Source: Candidatus Rifleibacteriota bacterium
Lineage (GTDB): Bacteria; Riflebacteria; Ozemobacteria; Ozemobacterales; Ozemobacteraceae
Length of the DNA: 18,062 bases
Assembly: GCA_029565415.1 (NCBI GenBank)
Contig: JAKQOH010000112.1
Location: 1-18,062, forward strand
Reading direction: 5' to 3'
Part shown: positions 14,521-18,062 of the stretch, piece by piece
How the letters are laid out: each line of letters begins with the position of its first letter
Position numbering within the stretch: the stretch's first letter is position 1
The notes under the pieces: generated by a model
The model's input: only the letters and a program-made list of their open reading frames with translations
What the model was told of the DNA's origin: nothing
Database searches by the model: none
Program-made: the position numbers and the translations under genes

Positions 14521-16165
14521 ACCCCGCACCGTCCATCCGCCGACCGGCACGCAGCTCTCTTGCCGGAACTGGCTCACCGAGGCCGCCTACCGGATGATCC
14601 AGCACAACCTGGACCCGGAGGTCGCCGAGAAGCCCGAAGAGCTCATCGTCTACGGCGGCATCGGCAAGGCTGCCCGCACCTGGGGCGCCTTCGACACGAT
14701 TCTCGCGACCCTGAAACGGCTGAAGGAGGACGAAACGCTGCTCGTCCAGTCCGGGAAGCCCGTCGCCGTGTTCCGTTCGCATGCCGACGCCCCGCGCGTG
14801 CTGCTCGTCAACTCGATGATCGTGCCGCGGTTCGCGAACTGGGAGTATTTCCACGAGCTCGACCGCAAGGGGCTGATGATGTACGGCCAGATGACGGCCG
14901 GCTCCTGGATCTACATCGGCACCCAGGGCATCCTGCAGGGCACCTACGAGACGCTCGCGGCGGTCGGGACGAAGCATTTCGGCGGCACGCTCGCCGGCAC
15001 CATCACGCTCACCGGCGGCCTCGGCGGCATGGGCGGCGCCCAGCCCCTCGCCGTCACGATGAACGACGGCGTCTGCATCACGGTGGAGGTCGACCCGACC
15101 CGCATCCAGCGCCGCATCGATCACCGGTATTGCGACATCATGGTCACCTCGGTCGAGGAGGCCATCGCGAAGGCGAAGGAAGCGAAGGCGGCGAAGAAGC
15201 CCCTTTCGATCGGCCTGCTCGGCAACTGCGCCGAGGTGCTGCCGCAGATGGTGAAGATGGGCTTCGTGCCCGACGTGCTCACCGACCAGACCTCGGCCCA
15301 CGATCCGCTGAATGGATATATACCTGCAGGTATGTCTCTGGAAGAGGCCGCGAAACTGCGCAAGAGCGATCCGGCCGCCTACGTCGAGCGGTCGAAGGAT
15401 TCGATCCGCACGCATGTCGAGGCGATGCTGGCCCTGATGGACAAGGGCGCCGTCACGTTCGACTACGGCAACAACATCCGCACCGTCGCGCTCGACCGCG
15501 GCCTGAAGCGCGCGTTCGACTTCCCCGGCTTCGTGCCGGCCTACATCCGGCCGCTGTTCTGCGAGGGCAAGGGGCCGTTCCGGTGGGTGGCCCTCTCGGG
15601 GGATCCCGAGGACATCTACACGACGGACCGCGAGCTGCTCAAGCTGTTCCCCGAAAATGCGGCCCTGAAACGCTGGATCGAGAAGGCCGGAAAACAGGTG
15701 CATTTCCAGGGCCTGCCGTCCCGCATCTGCTGGCTCGGCTACGGCGACCGGGAAAAGGCCGGCGTGCTGTTCAACGAGCTGGTCCGCACCGGCAGGGTCA
15801 AGGCCCCGATCGTCATCGGCCGCGACCATCTCGACGCCGGCTCGGTCGCTTCGCCGTTCCGCGAGACGGAGTCGATGAAGGACGGATCGGATGCCGTTGC
15901 CGACTGGCCGATCCTGAATGCGCTGATCAATGCCGTGAACGGAGCGACCTGGGTCAGCGTCCATCATGGCGGAGGCGTAGGCATGGGCAACTCGATCCAT
16001 GCCGGCATGGTCATCGTCGCCGACGGGACGCCGGCTGCCGAGGTGCGCATCCGGCGCGTTCTGACCAGCGATCCGGGTATGGGCGTCGTCCGCCATGCCG
16101 ATGCCGGCTACGAGCTGGCGGTCGAGTGCGCGAAGAGCCGCGGCGTCGACATGCCCTGCCTGTGA
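14492..16165 (+). CDS. hutU: Urocanate hydratase (urocanase)
   Basis: A 557-residue NAD+-dependent urocanase that hydrates urocanate to 4-imidazolone-5-propionate. Length matches the roughly 550-residue family. [15 protein letters not shown] (54-68), [20 protein letters not shown] (175-194, NAD-binding glycine loop), [20 protein letters not shown] and [15 protein letters not shown] with the catalytic-region Cys at 413 are all intact. [15 protein letters not shown] near 491-505 completes the signature. It starts inside hutH with its own ribosome site. An AT-rich rare-codon patch encoding NGYIPAGMS lies at about 15311-15339, within a conserved segment, and contains the 14-base palindrome ATACCTGCAGGTAT. 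Two hairpins follow the stop. Confidence 0.97.
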   Translation: MSQSASSSSKPRTVHPPTGTQLSCRNWLTEAAYRMIQHNLDPEVAEKPEELIVYGGIGKAARTWGAFDTILATLKRLKEDETLLVQSGKPVAVFRSHADAPRVLLVNSMIVPRFANWEYFHELDRKGLMMYGQMTAGSWIYIGTQGILQGTYETLAAVGTKHFGGTLAGTITLTGGLGGMGGAQPLAVTMNDGVCITVEVDPTRIQRRIDHRYCDIMVTSVEEAIAKAKEAKAAKKPLSIGLLGNCAEVLPQMVKMGFVPDVLTDQTSAHDPLNGYIPAGMSLEEAAKLRKSDPAAYVERSKDSIRTHVEAMLALMDKGAVTFDYGNNIRTVALDRGLKRAFDFPGFVPAYIRPLFCEGKGPFRWVALSGDPEDIYTTDRELLKLFPENAALKRWIEKAGKQVHFQGLPSRICWLGYGDREKAGVLFNELVRTGRVKAPIVIGRDHLDAGSVASPFRETESMKDGSDAVADWPILNALINAVNGATWVSVHHGGGVGMGNSIHAGMVIVADGTPAAEVRIRRVLTSDPGMGVVRHADAGYELAVECAKSRGVDMPCL

Positions 16166-16187
16166 CGGGGATATTCTCGTATCCCGT
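16166..16187 (+). other. Hairpin immediately after hutU
   Basis: GGGATA (16168-16173) and TATCCC (16180-16185) pair around the loop TTCTCG; allowing one bulged G, the stem extends to ACGGGGATA/TATCCCGT. It begins just after the hutU TGA. No T-tract follows, so it may be a 3'-end stabiliser or weak terminator rather than a strong intrinsic terminator. Confidence 0.5.
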
Positions 16188-16214
16188 GTAGGGGCGCATC
16201 GCGATGCGCCCTGC
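16188..16214. repeat. REP-like palindromic element between hutU and ftcD
   Basis: GGGCGCATCGCGATGCGCCC at 16192-16211 is a perfect 20-base palindrome, flanked by GTAG on the left and TGC on the right, an imperfect continuation of the symmetry. A match this long is not expected by chance in 18 kb. The GTAGGGGCG...CGCCC form resembles short intergenic palindromes dispersed in many bacterial genomes. With the adjacent 16166-16187 hairpin it makes a tandem hairpin pair. Only one copy is in this window, so repeat status is inferred. Confidence 0.55.
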
Positions 16215-16237
16215 GGGACCGGATGAAATGCGTGACG

Positions 16238-16265
16238 GACAATATATTACATAGGGGAATATAAA
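16238..16265 (+). promoter_or_regulatory. AT-rich leader and ribosome site of ftcD
   Basis: This short leader is strikingly AT-rich next to the GC-rich genes. AGGGGA at 16253-16258 sits 7 bases before the ATG at 16266 and is a clear Shine-Dalgarno site. TATATT at 16243-16248 could be a -10 box, but no recognisable -35 lies upstream, and it would leave a leader of only about 10-15 bases. The ribosome-site call is good; a promoter here is weak. Confidence 0.5.
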
Positions 16266-17186
16266 ATGGAAATCATCGAAAGCATCATCAATATCAGCGA
16301 GGGCCAGAACAAGGAAAACGTCGATTACATCGTCGATTCCATCAAACAGACGCCCGGCTGTTTCCTGCTCGACTACTCGTCGGATGCGGATCACAACCGC
16401 ACGGTCATCACCTTCATCGGCAATCGGCAGAGCCTGATGCCCGCGGTGAAGGAGCTGTACAAGCGCGCCATCGAGAAGATCGACCTGCGCAGCCACAAGG
16501 GCGAGCATCCGCGCATGGGCGCCGTCGACGTCGTGCCGTTCGTCCCGATCCAGGAGATCACGATGGAGGAGACGATCGCCTTCAGCGTCGAGGTCGCGAA
16601 GATGATCCACGAGACCTACAAGGTGCCGGTCTACCTCTACGAGGAAAGCCAGAAGCAGGCCGACCGTAAGAACCTCGCCGCGATCCGGAAGGGTGAGTTC
16701 GAGGGGCTTCCCGAAAAGATGAAGAAGCCCGAATGGAAGCCGGATTTCGGCGAGTGCGCGCCGCATTCCAGCGCCGGCGCCTCGGTCGTCGGGGCCCGCA
16801 TGCCCCTGATCGCGTTCAACGTGAACATCGGCACCTCCGACATCAAGATCGCCGACCGGATCGCCAAGGCCGTCCGCGGCATCTCCGGCGGCCTTTCGTC
16901 CGTCAAGGCGATGGGCGTGGAGCTGAAGGAGCGCAACATCGTCCAGATCTCTATGAATATGGTAAACTATAAAAAATCGCCGCTGTTCCGGGTGTTCGAG
17001 ATGATCAAATCCGAGGCCGAGCGGTGGGGCGTGCCGATCGTCGGCTCCGAGATCATCGGCCTCGTGCCGCAGGATGCCCTGTTCGAGACGGCCGAGTTCT
17101 ATCTGCGCTGCGAGAACTATGCCCCGACCTGCGTGCTCGAGAACAAGATCAACGGCGTGCTCCACGCGATGCTTCCGAAGGCCTGA
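16266..17186 (+). CDS. ftcD: Glutamate formimidoyltransferase
   Basis: A 306-residue single-domain formiminotransferase that moves the formimino group of N-formimino-L-glutamate to tetrahydrofolate, giving glutamate and 5-formimino-THF. DYSSDADHNRTVITFIGN (36-53), GEHPRMGAVDVVPFVP (79-94, with His81 matching the catalytic histidine of the mammalian enzyme), VYLYEESQ and the GASVVGARMPLIAFNVN segment are family marks. Mammalian FTCD also carries a cyclodeaminase domain; here the protein ends without one, so a separate cyclodeaminase (FchA) would be needed and is not in the window. It is separated from hutU by about 100 bases with hairpins, and precedes hutI by 5 bases. Rare AT-rich codons cluster at about 16950-16977 (SMNMVNYKK). 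Confidence 0.95.
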   Translation: MEIIESIINISEGQNKENVDYIVDSIKQTPGCFLLDYSSDADHNRTVITFIGNRQSLMPAVKELYKRAIEKIDLRSHKGEHPRMGAVDVVPFVPIQEITMEETIAFSVEVAKMIHETYKVPVYLYEESQKQADRKNLAAIRKGEFEGLPEKMKKPEWKPDFGECAPHSSAGASVVGARMPLIAFNVNIGTSDIKIADRIAKAVRGISGGLSSVKAMGVELKERNIVQISMNMVNYKKSPLFRVFEMIKSEAERWGVPIVGSEIIGLVPQDALFETAEFYLRCENYAPTCVLENKINGVLHAMLPKA

Positions 17187-17191
17187 CGCCG

Positions 17192-18062
17192 ATGAAAACC
17201 CGCACCGCCGCTGCCAAAGCCGGGAAGCCGGCTGCCGATCTCGTCGTCCATCATCTCGACTGCGCTGTCCGGTTCCCACGGCCCTATTGCGGCAAGGGGA
17301 CGCCGGTCGGCTGGGAGATCCGCGAGGATCACCACGTCTCGATCGCCGGGTGCGACGGGATGATCGTCTGGATCGGCCCTTCCGACCGGCTTTCCGAGGA
17401 AGTGACGATCCTGCCCGAGTGCCGGTTCGTGGAAGGCGAAGGGCTGACCGCGATTCCCGGGTTCGTCGATTCCCACACCCATCTCGTCTACGGGGGCGAC
17501 CGGAGCCAGGAGTTCGAGATGCGGGTCGCCGGCAGGAGTTATCTCGAGATCATGGCGGCGGGCGGGGGCATCATGAACACGGTCGGAACCGTGCGCGAGA
17601 TGGACGAGGACGAGCTGTTCGACGAGGCCTCGGAGCGCCTGATGGAGGCGATCGAGTGGGGCGCCACGACGATCGAGATCAAGAGCGGCTACGGCCTTGA
17701 TCTCGAGAGCGAGCTCAAGCAGCTCAACGTCATCAAGATGCTCCAGGCCGAGTTCCCGGTCCGCATCGTGCCGACCTTTATGGGGGCGCACGCGGTTCCG
17801 CCGGAGTTCAAAAACAAGACGGACAAGTTCGTCGACCTGATCTGCCGCGAGTGGATCCCGCAGGTCGCGAAGTATCGCCTGGCCGAGTTCAACGACGTCT
17901 TCTGCGAGAAGAAGGCGTTCGACGTCGGCCAGTCGAGACGCATCCTGATGGCCGGCCTCGAACATGGCCTCAAACCGAAGATCCATGCCGACGAGATCAC
18001 GGTGATCGGCGGGATCGATCTCGCTGTCGAGGTGGGGGCGGTCAGTGCCGATCATCTCATCT
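17192..18062 (+). CDS. hutI: Imidazolonepropionase (3' end beyond the window)
   Basis: The frame is open from the ATG at 17192 to the window edge, 290 codons of an enzyme usually about 400-420 residues long. It is a metal-dependent amidohydrolase that opens 4-imidazolone-5-propionate to N-formimino-L-glutamate, the step between HutU and FtcD. AIPGFVDSHTHLVYGGDR carries the HxH metal pair (H95, H97). EIKSGYGLDLESE, TFMGAHAVPPEF, NDVFCEKKAF and HADEI (H265, E268) are intact, and the last complete residues, SADHLI, are the next metal/active-site segment. GAAGG inside the end of ftcD (17177-17181) is the likely ribosome site, with a 5-base intergenic gap. Together with hutH, hutU and ftcD it completes the route to glutamate. 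Confidence 0.95.
   Translation, partial: MKTRTAAAKAGKPAADLVVHHLDCAVRFPRPYCGKGTPVGWEIREDHHVSIAGCDGMIVWIGPSDRLSEEVTILPECRFVEGEGLTAIPGFVDSHTHLVYGGDRSQEFEMRVAGRSYLEIMAAGGGIMNTVGTVREMDEDELFDEASERLMEAIEWGATTIEIKSGYGLDLESELKQLNVIKMLQAEFPVRIVPTFMGAHAVPPEFKNKTDKFVDLICREWIPQVAKYRLAEFNDVFCEKKAFDVGQSRRILMAGLEHGLKPKIHADEITVIGGIDLAVEVGAVSADHLI

Noticed and set aside
12460..14577. Antisense open frame of 705 codons across hutH and the activase
   Set aside because: It spans three well-supported sense genes and its gaps, has no recognisable domain or ribosome site, and reflects GC3 bias on the sense strand.
15320..15333. 14-base perfect palindrome ATACCTGCAGGTAT inside hutU
   Set aside because: About one palindrome of this length is expected by chance in 18 kb, and it lies in conserved coding sequence.
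14486..16191. Antisense (536 codons) and +1-frame (543 codons) open frames within hutU
   Set aside because: Urocanase is unmistakable in its own frame; the alternatives are Arg/His/Pro-rich shadow translations.

Overview
The window is a gene-dense, GC-rich bacterial chromosome segment. All genes are on the + strand, most are separated by fewer than 40 bases, and several share 4-base start/stop overlaps. It carries two functional blocks. Block 1 (bases 1-11881) makes a nonulosonic acid and transfers it to protein. Block 2 (11945-18062) is a histidine-degradation cluster, preceded by a two-gene ferredoxin/ATPase module. The window starts inside one gene (a galE-like epimerase) and ends inside another (hutI).

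Block 1 reads galE(partial)-pseB-pseC-pseF-pseG-pseI-pseH-methyltransferase-pseA-hisH-hisF-maf. pseB, pseC, pseH, pseG, pseI and pseF together cover all six known steps from UDP-GlcNAc to CMP-pseudaminic acid. pseA, with HisH- and HisF-like subunits, forms the ammonia-delivering amidotransferase module that elsewhere turns an acetamido group into an acetamidino group. The HisF copy has lost the first catalytic Asp of true HisF, so it is probably not a histidine-biosynthesis enzyme. The last gene is a DUF115/Maf-type glycosyltransferase, the class that puts nonulosonic acids on flagellin in the cytoplasm. The simplest reading is flagellin (or other surface protein) glycosylation with an acetamidino, possibly methylated, pseudaminic acid derivative. 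PseH carries an unexplained C-terminal region of about 110 residues.

Block 2 opens with a good extended -10 promoter (TG-G-TATAAT) just 7 bases before the ATG of a 2x[4Fe-4S] ferredoxin, so that message may be leaderless. The ferredoxin overlaps a BcrA/BadF/HgdC-type ATPase (activator of 2-hydroxyacyl-CoA dehydratases). hutH, hutU, ftcD and hutI follow. This is the glutamate formimidoyltransferase route: histidine to urocanate, imidazolonepropionate, formiminoglutamate, then glutamate plus formimino-THF. No dehydratase partner for the activator lies in the window. A pair of hairpins, one a perfect 20-base palindrome, separates hutU from ftcD.

The source is probably a flagellated, high-GC, possibly anaerobic or fermentative bacterium outside the best-studied groups. 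The Pse/Maf genes, the FtcD-type histidine pathway and the HgdC-like activator together would suit a candidate phylum such as Riflebacteria, or a spirochaete-like or clostridial lineage. This is a low-confidence guess from gene content alone. I saw no rRNA, tRNA, CRISPR array, insertion sequence or integrase. No gap between genes exceeds about 100 bases.
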